This document shows, piece after piece, positions 1-16,100 of a stretch of 64,000 nucleotides of DNA. How positions within the stretch are numbered: the stretch's first letter is position 1; each line of letters opens with the position of its first letter. A model generated the notes under the pieces. The model ran no database searches and was not told where the DNA came from. It saw only the letters and a list, made by a program, of their open reading frames with translations. Position numbers and translations under genes: made by a program. The stretch is taken from positions 2,000,531 through 2,064,530 of the forward strand of contig OZ007506.1 of NCBI GenBank assembly GCA_963931865.1, given 5' to 3'. Source of the stretch: Axinella damicornis. Lineage: Eukaryota > Porifera > Demospongiae > Axinellida > Axinellidae.

Positions 1-144
1 TACATTATTTTCATGTGACACTCTTGTATGTATATGTTCCTCACCTTGCAGCTATATGTACCACTATGTATGTGAAGATGACATCGTTTACATGTGCATC
101 ACAGACGATGTAAGTTGTTATTACGGTTACTATGGTAACCTCTG

Positions 145-634
145 TTAGATGTGTCTCTGTTCTAGCTCTTGCCTTGTTACCATGACTACCCCATTGTTTG
201 TTCTTCGGTTTGCGCTGACAATAGTACACGGAAACGGAAGAGCAGCAAACAGTGGTGAAGGCCTGTGAGCTTTCATCATGTGAATGATGTCAGGTAGACA
301 TGAGATGAACTTGAGGGCGGTGCCGGTGGGGTCCATAGTCAGTTCAGTTGGTTCAGGATCTGTTCATCATCCAGTCGGCTAAGTTTAAGCTCTCCGAGAC
401 TCCACGTGCTCTAGACAATTCCGCTCGGCCTGCTACTTGCAGTTGGGCCCTGCCATCCAGGATCTGCTGAACACCCCCTCACGTCCACCGGATGTCATAC
501 ACGTGATCAATGCTCCCAGGCCGTCCCCATTGTTCACTGCTCTTGCACTTCCGTGTATTATTCAATTGCCAAAGAATGAATGGGGTAGGCCTGGGAACAG
601 GGCTACTCTAGCTCATGGATGTCTCTGTCAATGA
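145..634. repeat. Imperfect inverted repeat, dispersed
   Basis: The stretch 145-336 read on the minus strand and 437-634 read on the plus strand give similar translations, with shared HRPSPLFAAL / PRPSPLFTAL cores. They are therefore two inverted copies of one sequence. The part around 350-410 also resembles 38660-38740 (GATCATCCACTTGGCTAGG-like), so this is a dispersed repeat rather than a gene. I see no coding exon with supported splice sites between 1 and 1410. Confidence 0.5.
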
Positions 635-1283
635 CCAGTTGACAACAGTGGTTTTGAGAGAGCTATTATTGTGATCCATTTGTGAGATTCAAATCATGGG
701 TTGTAGCGAAATGCCAATCGTTTATACCTATGGGCAACTTAATGTCAACAACCTCATGAGAAATGACTGATTTACAGAGCACACTCCTCATGACAAGCTG
801 CTTCCACCCCTCTTCCTAGTATGTATGTTTGAAAAACACACTGAGTAGCTAGTAGCTCCCAGGCTGTATGGTGAGGAGTGGGCTACAAGTGTCTTCTATT
901 CAGTGACGTGTGTCTATTGAGTGATCTTCACCCACAACTACTCATGTCAGCATACAAGTATATGCACACATGTGGTTATGCAGTAATTGACATTTGTCAG
1001 CATGTGACCAGCACATGCTTACCATAGCAATGTGGTATCACTGCTGACACGCCCACAGTTTAGTCGGAGAGGCAGTGCAGAATGGTGGAATCTTGGAGAG
1101 TGGGTGGTACAATGATGTGACCTTTGCTGGTTGCCCGGCACCAGAGCAACTGGACTGACGCTCCACCCACCACCAGCTTATTGCCCAGCACGATAGTTAT
1201 TATTCAACTGTGGCAGGCAACAGAATCAGACGAATGATCCACACAGTTTGAATGGGGACACATGATCACTCCTCTCTGTCCTC

Positions 1284-1339
1284 ACACACACACACACTCA
1301 CACACACACACACACGCACGCACACGCTGACGCGTGCGT

Positions 1340-1393
<54 letters not shown>

Positions 1394-1410
1394 ATACACA
1401 CACATATGAT
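1284..1410. repeat. (CA)n microsatellite
   Basis: Nearly uninterrupted CA dinucleotides with a short CGCA interruption around 1315-1340. Long open frames in both directions here are only the dipeptide reading of the repeat. Confidence 0.95.
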
Positions 1411-1689
1411 ATCCAGGATTTTGAGAGGTCCAAAGCTTTCCTCTTTCTGGAGGAGATGAAAAGAAGGTGCAATATTGACAACTGTATATCAGTGTGTCTA
1501 CTGTGCTGGCACATCAGCAATGAACATCATTGTATCCCCACCCCTCAGATTTCAGAAAGCATATGGAGACAGTGTCCATACAGCTGTACCGTACGCCATG
1601 AACAGCGAGTTTTCAGGACAACTTGCTAGGGAAATGGTTTGTTGACCAGCTTATCTTCACTGTGTTATGACATTGTCTGAAATTTTCAT

Positions 1690-1865
1690 TCTCTCTTTTC
1701 TTCTTCCTCGCTTCCTCCTTCCTTCCCTCCCTCCCTACTTCCTCTCCCTCCCCTACCATCCCTCCCTCCCTTCCTCTCTCCCCTCCTCTCCTGCTCTCCC
1801 TCCCTCCCTCCCTCCCTCCCTCCCCTCCTCTCCTACTCTCCCTCCCTCCCTCCCTCCTCTCCACA
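1690..1865. repeat. Polypyrimidine (CCCT)n-like tract
   Basis: Run of CTCCCTCC and CTTCC units. It lies in what appears to be an intron of the membrane-protein gene that ends at 3238. Confidence 0.9.
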
Positions 1866-2211
1866 CCCTTACACACAACCACAGCAAGTATACACAGATA
1901 CAGCACTAAGCTTGCTCTCAGTTAATAGTCAGATACATTTGGAGAACATTGGCATCAGAGACTTGGGTAAATCTTACCATCATTCCCAGCCTCTCTCCTC
2001 AAAAACCGGGGCTTACTTTGAACAGTTTATGTAGCAAGAGCTCGGGGTTTGAATTCAAGGCTTCCTTTGGCAGCGTTTGAATTTCAGTGGTGTTGCTGAC
2101 AATAATTAGTGCATGCACCTATGTTCCACTCCACATCCCAGTATGGCCTGGGATTAGTTCGCCTCTCCTTGCTAGCATGGATCCATCAAATCTGTTATGC
2201 TCTTTTGTTAG

Positions 2212-3238
2212 AAATATCAGACGGTACTGACCTGGAGCAGTTGGAACTACTTGAGTCAGATAATGAGAGTATGAGAAGTTATGAGGTAAGTAGCTGTGTG
2301 AATGGTTGTACGACAGATTCATACTCAACTCACGACTCCCTTCTTCTTCCTTCTCCTCTCTCCCCCTCCCTCTCCTTCCTCCCCCTCCTTCCTCCATCCC
2401 TCTGCTTTCTCCCTCTCCTTCCTCCCCCCCCCCCCCCCCCCCCCCCCCCGTCAACTCTCCTTTCCTTCCTTCCCCCCCTATCCCCACCACACTCAGACAT
2501 TGCTGTCTTACAAGGATCTGATCTTCAAGCAGAGAAAGTGCTCCCAATGCTGTCAAGATAACTGGAAGCGAATAATTATCTTCCTGGTCATTTTTACCCT
2601 AATCGCAGTAAGTCGACCATGACAGCTAACTGGGTTGTTTCTAGCCTCGTTCCCAGGCTCCTCCCCAGCTATTTGTCGCATAGTGTACAAAAAAGCTGGG
2701 GAGGAGCCTGGGAACGAGGCTAAGGTGTTTCAATATGACTTATATATGTTAAATTTGTCATGGACTATCAGTTAATCATTTGCAGCTGGTGAAAGCTTAC
2801 AAACTGAAATAGACTGACCTTGAACCTGTATTTGAAAAAAAGAACCCAACATGGCAGTATCCCAAAACTGCCTCCATAATGGCAGAATGTAGGGTACCGC
2901 AATGGGGAGCCCTTGATCTTGAGTTGTTCTGCATTAGAAAGTAAGACTGTGACAGACTTTGTGAGCAGTAAAATAATGAGTGCGCCAAGAAATTGTTGCT
3001 AAGTGAGAATGAAATCTGGACCATTTCAGTACCCATGTGAAACGTTTGCCCTATTGCTCACTCTCCCTACAGCTAATAGGTTATTTATTGCACCATCATG
3101 TGACCTCAGTTAGGAAAAGATTGGTTGAAAGTCATGATACTTATCTCTTCGGCATTCCCTCTGCCCCAGGTAATTACCGTTGCAGTCGTGTTTGGGATTT
3201 GCCTGGACGAGAATGTGAACAGATGTGGTATTAGATAG
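2212..3238 (+). CDS. 3' end of an unrecognised single-pass membrane protein
   Basis: Three terminal exons are supported by splice sites and phase: 2212-2285 (donor GTAAGT), 2497-2607 (acceptor CAG, donor GTAAGT) and 3170-3238 (acceptor CCCCAG, stop TAG). They encode an acidic stretch (LEQLELLESDNES), a basic cysteine cluster (KCSQCCQDNWKR) and one hydrophobic span split by the last intron (IIIFLVIFTLIA then VITVAVVFGICL), followed by about ten residues. This fits a C-terminal membrane anchor with a possible palmitoylated juxtamembrane CxxCC. Earlier exons probably lie upstream, for example around 1415-1490 ([17 protein letters not shown]) and 1555-1637, but I could not join them in phase. A poly(C) tract at about 2426-2450 sits in the first of these introns. 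I do not recognise the family. Confidence 0.5.
2642..2722. mobile_element. Fold-back MITE, 9-bp-TSD family
   Basis: Hairpin element with ends TAGCCTCGTTCCCAGGC and its reverse complement, and a core with the AGCT(T/A)TTTGTCGC-type palindrome. It is intronic. The flanks GGTTGTTTC and AGGTGTTTC are a degenerate target duplication. Confidence 0.75.
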
Positions 3239-3401
3239 TGCTCCCAAACCACTACCAAGGGTTTATATTTTGACGACCAAATTTGATGTATTACAGATTG
3301 AAGTTGTTGCTGTATGAATATGTTCCTGTTGCTATGTACTTGTTGCTGTGTACTGTATGTGAGTCTGAAGTTGTGAACAAGAATGTCTGGAATGCCTGGT
3401 G

Positions 3402-3407
3402 AATAAA
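3402..3407 (+). terminator. AATAAA polyadenylation signal
   Basis: Canonical AATAAA 164 bp after the stop codon of the membrane-protein gene ending at 3238. Confidence 0.6.
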
Positions 3408-4199
3408 ACTGTGTCAACCATAATCATTCTGCTGGTGTAGTAGCATGTGTGTACTAGTATTGCAGAGTCTTTGTTTTGCTTGGCAATATCGAGCACAGCA
3501 TTCTTTGGCTGAGCATCAGTTGAGAACACCATTGGTTTGCTGTGCCATAACAATTGCTATAACCCGCCCCCCATTCCATCCACTTCCCCCCCCCCAACAC
3601 CGCACACTATAAATAATAACGTGAACCTATTTTGATTCCCAATGAGTTTCAAGACGTTTGGCATCTGGGGCCAAAGTATCATGGCCACTACACAACTGTA
3701 GTGTACAGTACAGTGCTTCAGCGGGTGTACATCCATCCATTCAAGTAGCCTAGCCCACTCAAGACATACAACTATAGCTCCTCAATGCTATACACTGGAA
3801 TAGCCTAGCCTCGTACCCAGTCCCACGCCCAGCTTTTCGTCGCTTGCAGTACGGTAAAGTGGTACCGTACTGCAAGCGACAAAAAGCTGGGCTAGTCTCG
3901 CAAGCCAGCCTCTTTTTCTACGAGGGGGCGCGCGCAGAGTGGGAAGGGGAAAAAGAGTCTCAGAATTATCTTTTTTACGTGAATACAGCGAAATGAAAGT
4001 GATACAACCAAAACAGCACCTGCATGCAGGCTGAAACTGAATGATACAAAACAACCAACCAAATGGATATATGGTAAAGGTAATGAGATAAATTATTATT
4101 AAAAAAGTATAAAAAATATATTAGAGCATGGTGACATGCCTGTGAAAGTGAAAGTCAGACGAGGCCATCCACCCTGGTGGAGGCTACTGGCTGGCGCCG

Positions 4200-4350
4200 G
4201 TGTCATAAAATTTTGGGGACCCCATGAAAATGGGGACCCTAGTCTCGTTCCCAGACCACCCTCGGAAAAATCGAGAAAGGTTAGTGGGGACCCCGGGTCC
4301 CCATTTTCCCTGGTAAAATGGGGACCCCTTTGGGAAAAAGGGGACCCCCA
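4200..4350. repeat. GGTCCCCATTTT palindromic repeat cluster
   Basis: Repeated GGGGACCC..TGGGGTCCCCATTTT motifs in both orientations. The same motif forms the larger cluster at 5365-5560. Confidence 0.7.
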
Positions 4351-4770
4351 CACCGTTTTCGTTTTACTTTGCATCAAGTACTCACAGCTCAGTGTAGGAT
4401 GGTTTGTTTGTCAAATAACCTCTGTGCATGCATGTCTGCGAAAGCATTAGTCCATGCATAGAGCAAGGATGGAATATCATCATCTTATCAGTCGAAACCT
4501 GTACTTGCGATGGTTGCTACGTACCCTGATAGCTGTAATGCGCAAGTCGGACAATGCAAGCCCTCCAACAAAGGCAATTTTATTCTGTGCAAAGGTTGCT
4601 GATCTCTTCTATGTCGGGAGATCATGAACTTGATTCTTACACGTGCTGCTTATACATGTAGGTAGCAGCTACGTACGTAATAATAGCCACTCACTCACTG
4701 CATGAGCCTCCTCACTCTTGCACTGCAGGCTAGTTAGTGGGCTATATGCTCAAGTCTAACTCATTATAAG

Positions 4771-5117
4771 CAGGGGCGGAGACAGCTACCAAAAAGTGGG
4801 GGGGCTAATAGCACACTTGCACGCTGCCGAAGGCAGTGCATAGAGGCGCGTAGCGCCGATTAATCCGCGCTAAGCGCGGAAAAATTTTTCGCCATCATTT
4901 TTCAGTTATCAGGATGGGCTCTCGTGGCACCTTCGTGCTTTGCACTGCAAGATAGAGACGCCAGCCCCCAAGAAACGAGGTGACATAGCTATAAGTTAGT
5001 GCTAGATTTCGTGGGATAGTACCATCCAGTCTGTTGTTTTGGGGGGGCTCAGCCCCCCTGCTTTTGAAAGTGGGGGGGGCTCAAGCCCCCCTTGCCCCCC
5101 CTATATCTCCGCCCCTG
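4771..5117. mobile_element. hAT-like MITE nested in the 4.4-kb element
   Basis: Ends CAGGGGCGGAGAC and its inverse (..TCTCCGCCCCTG) are terminal inverted repeats of the CAGGGG type seen in many hAT elements. The flanks share only ATAAG, so the target duplication is uncertain. The interior includes paired GGGGGGCTCAGCCCCCC palindromes near the right end. Confidence 0.55.
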
Positions 5118-5364
5118 ATAAGTACTTACATCTCTCTAACTATGACAATTCTAGCTATCTGGAGAGGGATCGATGCTCAGACCAGCTTGTTTTTGAAGAT
5201 CCTCATCAAAGATAATTTCAACTTTTATTACGTATAGCTATAGCTATAATGTGTTACCATTTCTATTGACTGATTTGCTAGCTACTAATACTGCATGGTT
5301 AGTGATAAACTGTTATGGCCTTGCATATATAGGTCTGCTTATTAAGGCCTAATAATTATTGTTG

Positions 5365-5560
5365 GTTCCCCATTTTCTCACTGTTAACCATCTGTCATAG
5401 AGGGGGTCCCCATTTTCACTGAGGGGGTCCCCATACTCCTGGGAAAATGGGGACCCGGGGTCCCCATTTTCCCAGGAAAATGGGGACCCGGGTCCCCATA
5501 CTCCCGGGAATATGGGGACCCCGGGTCCCCATTTTGGGGGGTCCCCATTTTCCCATGACA
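5365..5560. repeat. GGTCCCCATTTTCCC tandem/inverted array
   Basis: About eight copies of a 15-25 bp unit (GGGTCCCCATTTTCCC with alternating CATACTCCCGGG variants), many in inverted orientation. It is predicted to fold strongly. No coding content. Confidence 0.8.
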
Positions 5561-6359
5561 CCGGGATCCCTACCCGCGGATACGCGCACCGTAAGGTAGG
5601 TGCTGGTATTATGAGTCGGTACCAATTATGGGTTTCAAACTTTACAAGAACTTATAGACATCGTCACTTCACCTGAAGATAGTCAACTGTATCCTCTATC
5701 ATTTGATAGAATGAATGGTGCAAAACATTTGGTATTCATGATTTGGCAAGTATTATTAAAATGTGATGAAATTTACGGCTAGTTCCGATTGTCCTAATAA
5801 AAAATGTACTGCCAGAATACTGACAAGCATATTTGCATGGAAATGGTTCTACCAGAATCTTCTATGCTGGTAGGGTGTGGCTACCTAGCCAAACGATGAT
5901 TAGGTACGAAAACATATAGCAAAACTGGGGTGACCCATAATACCCTACCCTGACTCATAATTGCCTCACTAACGAATGTGACAAAAATGCAGCTAAACTG
6001 CACTACCGAGACAATGCTGTAACTTTGCCTACCATGGATTATTAGTACAGTGTATTATCTTGTTAAATTTGTACTCTAGTACAATCACATCCTGTTGATA
6101 GCTTGTTGGTTAATTGAAATGGTTAAGTGACTCATAATACCAGCACCTACCTTATACTTAATTAAGATAGTTTTTTTGTCACCAAAAACAAAGCCGTGTG
6201 ATCCGACTTGGACTTGGAAGACCGTATTGAAATAGGCACGAACAGTATAGAAAGGGCCAGACGAAGCGTTTTTGTAAATGCTGATGACCGCTCCGAAGTT
6301 ATTTGACGCTGTATTCCAAAGACGGGAATCAAGATGGCGGTTATTTGTACTCAAGGGTC

Positions 6360-6745
6360 GTTCTTTGCACTTGCACTTGCACTTGCACTTGACTACCCCT
6401 TGAGGGGTTTACCACAATGGTGGCTAACGAGGGCCTGGAGAAGGCAGAGCCTATGAACCCAGGTCCCCCGGGACCGACGGCTTTACATCCCCTCCGAAGG
6501 ATGCGGTGTGAACTGTTTCAGGTGTAACACCTTCAAGAACACACCTACTCATTTTTTAGGGTGGAGCTGAGTAGACTCTGGGGAGACTCCCTATAGGCAG
6601 CAGCCATAACCCACAACCTGGCCAACATGCCTTTTCGGTTTGTGGGACCTTAAAGGAAAGAAGGTACCCTGCCACTGGTGGGACTCGAACTCATGACTTT
6701 TGGTCAATAGCCCAAGTCTTTAACCACTAGGCCACCCGTCGCCCC
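6360..6745 (-). mobile_element. tRNA-derived SINE
   Basis: Read on the minus strand, the element starts with a tRNA-like head near 6745. It has an A-box-like TGGCCTAGTGGTTA and a B-box-like GAGTTCGAGTCCC. It ends at about 6360 in a (GCAAGT)n tail, four tandem copies at 6366-6392. A diverged second copy lies at about 38040-38330, sharing GAGGGGTTTAC and AGGAGAAGGCAGA segments. The pol III boxes and tail repeat are typical of SINEs. Confidence 0.7.
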
Positions 6746-7466
6746 GAAAAACGCTTCCGTCCCGCCCTAGAGCTTCCTATGGCGTGTCTCCCAACAGTAG
6801 AATCGAGTTGCTGGTGGTCTTCACACTGGAGATTTTTGGTGAATAGTTTGCTGGAATTGATTTAACCAGCGTACGACGGCTACAGTGTGAGCTGCTGTAA
6901 TGATGTTTAGTCTGCATGTTGACTACCCTCCCTGCTTTGTGTCTACTAAGTTTGATTTCGCTAGCTTACTTTCTGTGCGAAAAAAACGGGGTTGAACAAA
7001 TTGTCTGGCCACGCCCACCGCGCGACGATCCCGTAACCAACATTTCGTTTTCTCTGCCGTAATGTGGGTAGAGCCAATGAGATTGCAGCAGTCACATGAT
7101 TTTCATAGCGTAATTCAGAGACGGTGCGTGCGATTGCCATCGCTGCAAAGCGCAACTAGGCTATCCAAGGTTGTGCCCCAAGCAAGAATTAGCAGTGAAG
7201 AACTCCTTCAGCGGACGGGATGTACTCGTGAGTCTTCTAACCGGCACTGGAAAATCGCCTTGTAACTACGTAGCTATATACTGCTGAAGGCTTTTCCCTG
7301 GCTCACCTTTCAACGGTTACTACTCTCCAGAGCTTCGCGAGCCTCCTCCAACTTGCTTCGCAGTCGCACATTTGAAAGTTGTGGGCAATAATTGGATAGC
7401 TATCATGTGACTTTTTCATTTGTTACAGTTGATTGCATTCCACTGGGAAACGAAATGTTGGCTTAA

Positions 7467-8069
7467 CCCTTTAACCACCGAATTCTTCCCACCAAGACGA
7501 CACATTTTTATGCATTCAGCGCACACCACTTTCGTAGGTACTCCTCTCCCACAGCATTCGCTCCTCAGCGGCCAAACTTGGTGGGGCCCACACACATGGA
7601 GAGACCCCTCTGGCAATACCGTTAATGATATTCATCACCCCCCACAAGCCCAGCAATCGGAGGTCAAAAGTGGATGTCAGCCGGATTTTCGCCCAGCACT
7701 TCCCTAAACTTGGGCCAGATCTGACTGATGGCACACCTTACACCACCAATTTGCAGGTTTTCTTGAGGCCCTGGGTGGGGTCTATGAATATCATTAGAAT
7801 CAAAAATTCTCGGGTCAATGAATCTCATTAAAATAAAAAAAACGCCCAAAAACAGGCGAAGGGGGGGCTGTGCCCCCCTTTCGATACCCCCCCGCTTGTA
7901 CGTTTAGTGGGGGAGGCGCGCCGAAATCTGACCAAATTTTATGAGTTTGGCCCTCAAAGTCGTCCCTAGGCCCTCTGAAACCTTTTTGGTCTCTTTTTGG
8001 ACTGACGAGAAGCCCTACAAGTGCATAGGGTCTAAATGACGCCTATAGACGTCAATGGGGCTTAAAGGG
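7467..8069. mobile_element. piggyBac-like MITE with TTAA target
   Basis: The left boundary reads TTAA then CCCTTTAACC (from 7463). The right boundary reads ..CTTAAAGGG then TTAA (to 8073). TTAA duplication with CCCTTT..AAAGGG ends is the piggyBac signature. The right part (7920-8069, with AAGCCCTACAAGTGCATAGG) has a relative at 32030-32205. No transposase is seen. Confidence 0.65.
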
Positions 8070-8583
8070 TTAAGTCACCAGACTCTTTTTCCCTCCCCCC
8101 TCCGCGCGCGCCCCCTCGTAGAAAAAGAGGCTGGCTTGCGAGACTAAAGCTGGGCGTGGGACTGGGAACGAGGCTAGGAATAGCCCACTATATATAGTTG
8201 AAAATGCACTGCAGAAACTGAGTCTGAGAGCTGGTACAAATATAGTTCCAGCAACAGCTGAGGATGGTATCCTGGTCATCTTCACATACTGACAGTCCCT
8301 ATACTACTCTTCCAATAATTATGGGGTTTTCGCCAATTACAATCACACACTTGCATAGCATGCAAGAGCCTCTTTGGCACCACTAATTGCTATCGCTTTG
8401 CATCCCCACCAACCGTGACATTCACACTGTTGACAAAAAAAAAACATGCATATAATTATAGAAGGAACTCAAGAGGTTAGCTCTAGCCTCATTCCCAGGC
8501 TCCTCCCGAGCTTTTTGTTGCATATATACTGTACTGGGAACGAGGCTAGTCTAGAGCAGCACAAGTACACGTATGAACAAGCA

Positions 8584-12858
<4,275 letters not shown>

Positions 12859-13108
12859 CGCTCACACACCTCAAAAGGCCACTTTTATCTGCATCAAGTT
12901 CATCCTCCACTCTTGAAAACGTGTTCCTTGCCCTGATGGAGCCATAGGCATAGATCATAAAATCAATGAGTACAAAGTCCTCTCTGACCCACCACGTGTT
13001 GCGGGGCCCGTTAATTTTATTGAAAATTGTCATCCAGGAGACCCCGCGGAGTGTTTATTTCTCACAGGGGTGACTGCTCGTCACGAAAGCTACTGTACTG
13101 AGTCGGCC
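12859..13108. promoter_or_regulatory. Divergent promoter ADCK2 / ILK
   Basis: Only 250 bp separate the ADCK2 start codon (minus) from the ILK start codon (plus). The segment must hold both 5' UTRs and both core promoters, and I see no TATA box. The location is directly supported by the two gene models; shared regulation is inference. Confidence 0.6.
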
Positions 13109-16100
13109 ATGGCACTGGGTAAGTCTACAGAAGAGAGGGATAGAGGATTTGAACTAGCTGGAACAGCAAAGAAATATCAGCTGTCAACTGTTGGCCTCCC
13201 CATTTTTATAATGGAGACCATGGAACTGCAGGATGTCATGTAACTAATGGAGGTTAATGAGTTGGAATGCATATTTGAAGGCCTTCTAGCCACAACATAA
13301 ATTTACTTGGGATCCACAAGTAACCTGGTAAGGAATTATGGAGGAAGATTTCAAGTTTATGCGAGGTATGAATAGATAGATAGATGGATAGATAGATATA
13401 TGAATTGTGCCATCAGCCTAGAACAGCTGGTCTCACCTGGGAGTCCTGCATAACATACAAGTACAACACAAAGAATAATTTGGCGGGCCATCTTTTGGCA
13501 TACAAACCCTCTCGACTATTCTTTACCGCTATAGGTAGAGTAGTGACTAGGTAGAGTAGTGACTAGCCTAATGTCAGATTCAGTTGCAACTTCTGTGTGT
13601 TATTGATCAACTTAATTAAGTATGCACGTACTGTGATGAACGTGTTCCAAGCCATCAGTTGGGTGGATCAGAAATTAGCAAGCTGTGATGAACGTGTTCC
13701 AAGCCATCAGTTGGGTGGATCAGAAATTAGCAAGCTGTGATGAGCATGTCCTAAGCCATCCCACTAGCCAATACTCCTAGCCAATCAGAAACTTTGGTGG
13801 GATTGCAAATTGTGATGGGCTGGGATACTGTTTCAACATAGGTCTTCGTCCTGAGACGACCAGCGAGGACATCTACTCAGCCTGTAAGGATGGGGATGAG
13901 TACTACTGCAAGGAGTGGGCCATGAACTCCGATCATGATCTCAACCAGAGGTGTGTGGGTGTGGGTGGGGGGGGGGGGGGGGGGGGGGGGAGAGTGAGGC
14001 TTGTGGGGTGTGAGTGGGGAGTTAAGGTCCTGGGTATGCACAAGCATGATCTTAACCAGAGGTGTGTGGGTGGGGAGTGAGGCTTATGGGTGTGGGGAGG
14101 GACCCTCTGTCAGCAGCAAACCACTGCATGTACTGCTGACTTCTGTCGGTACAAAACGAGAAAGCCTTTCTTTATCCACGTGGCTCGATCCTACTGTGCT
14201 GTATGCACCTCACTCTCAGCTCCAGGCTTGTGTCATGCTTTGATTTGCACACTTTCTGTGGAACAAAGTGATAGTCCCTTTTCTGATTATTCTTTACGTA
14301 ACAAATTTCCCTTCCTTCACGCATTATGATATGCACACACAACCCGCACAAACCCCGCAGTGATCAGCATGGCTTTACTCCTCTCCACTATGCCTCCATG
14401 TACGGTCACGGGAACATTGTGGAGATGTTCCTCATGCGAGGCGCCCGGACGGACATCACCAATATGGGTGGAGACTCCCTTCTGCATTTGGCCGCGGCAC
14501 ATGGGAAGTATGACGTCATCATGAAGGTGTGTGATCAGTCATTGGTGATGACATATCCATGGGAGTTGCATGCAAATACAGAGGGGGAAGGCCTGGGAGA
14601 TTTTGTCATGGTCATGATGTCAGATTGACCGAGAGTAGATGCCCCTGTGTGTCTGCTACCTGTACATGTCATCCCAGGTCTTCCCCCTCCATATTTGCGT
14701 ACTGCAAACAATCAAGGACTGAAAGTGGGGATGGCATCGGAGCAAGGGTAGCACTGACGCATGCACTTGTCTGCATAGCGTTGTCACTTTGCCTGATGCA
14801 CAGGAGGTGGTGAGGGGGAAGACACCAATGTCAGTGGTATGGTCTGACCTGACATGCTTTCATTTCAGCTTGGTACTTGTCCAACACTTTCCGAACACTG
14901 ATATAGGGTCTCAGCCAAGTGTTGCAGGATTTGATCATGGATGACTTGCTGCCAAATACTGCAGCTCTTGAACATGCACTTCTGTAGTCCTTTGTTTGCA
15001 TACTTTTGAAATGCCCAAGGCATGCCCAAACACTACCATATTTGGCCGCAGTTGTGTATCTTGACTGCTGCAACCTGTTATGGGTGTAGGTGTGTGTTGT
15101 CTGATGCCTCTGTGATTGACTCTGTGCATCTACTGGATAGCGTAGTGAAGCAGCCACAGCAGTGTAGCCTAGCTTCTTCAGTACTGCCTCCTAACCCCTC
15201 CTTGTTGCTCTTCCCCTCTCTCCCTCCTTTATCTCTACTCCCTTCTCCTCTTCCCTCCTAATGACCCCCTCTCTCCTCCCTCTCCCCTCCCCTCCCCTCC
15301 CCTCCCGTCCCCTCCCCTCCCCTCCCCATCAATCCCTCTCCCATCCCCTCCCATTCTCCTCTCCCTCCTCCTGCAGATAATGCGAACGCAACCAGATGTC
15401 AACCTAGCCAATGAGCATGGAAACACCCCACTCCATTACGCCTCGTTCTGGAATTTCATTGGAATATGTGAGGTGAGAAACCTCTGTTGACGGTTCATGT
15501 GTGTCCAGACCCTACTCGGAAAAGTCGATTTTTCTGCACCTTGGTAAAAATCTTTGACTATACTCCTACCCACTCTGCCATCGACAGTTGTGGAAACATA
15601 GCATTTGACAGAGAATTATGTTTTGGGACCAGATAGTTGATTTTCGCTGAGTGGGTGGGTCACATGTATATGGATGTACATGTAGTTATATGATAGTTGC
15701 TAGTTGCAGAGAATATTCTATTACTTAGGTGCTGGTGAAGCATGGGGCTCTAGTCACCATATCCAACAAGTACGGTGACATGCCTCTCACCAAAGCTAGG
15801 CCCAGACTGAGAAAGAAACTTGAAGGTAAGTACAGAAGAGGGGGAGGAGGAGGAGGGTAGGTGGCACCTCTTACTCTCCTGTTCTTCTGCTTGTGTACAG
15901 CTATGGCTGCCGAGTTTGGACAGAGTTTGGTGATCATACCTCACAAAAGTAAGTTGCTGGAGAACCTCAGTGGTGTTGTCACTCAGACTGAAGTGTTAGT
16001 CAGGCCACTGCACTCGTCTGTGTTTCATTCTGGAACTGTCTTCTTGTGATTCCAGAGACCAGAGTACAGAGAAAGAATGACTGTAAGTAGCATGGATCCT

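Larger units (their letters stand above)
3806..8176. mobile_element. 4.4-kb composite DNA transposon, 9-bp TSD
   Basis: The left end (TAGCCTCGTACCCAGTCCCA from 3806) and right end (reverse complement, finishing ..GGGAACGAGGCTA at 8176) are inverted repeats. The similarity extends about 150 bp inward: the GCGCGCGC..GAGGCTGGCTTGCGAGACT block at 3890-3957 is mirrored at 8078-8145. The flanks are identical 9-mers, GGAATAGCC at 3797-3805 and 8177-8185, a target-site duplication. No transposase reading frame is visible. The interior holds nested elements (4771-5117, 6360-6745, 7467-8069) and GGTCCCCATTTT palindromes. It shares termini with the many short elements in the window, so it may be a non-autonomous long relative or a composite of two of them. 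Confidence 0.75.

Noticed and set aside
145..336. Paired open frames at 145-336 and 437-634 as a gene family
   Set aside because: They are the two arms of an inverted repeat with no splice sites or homology.
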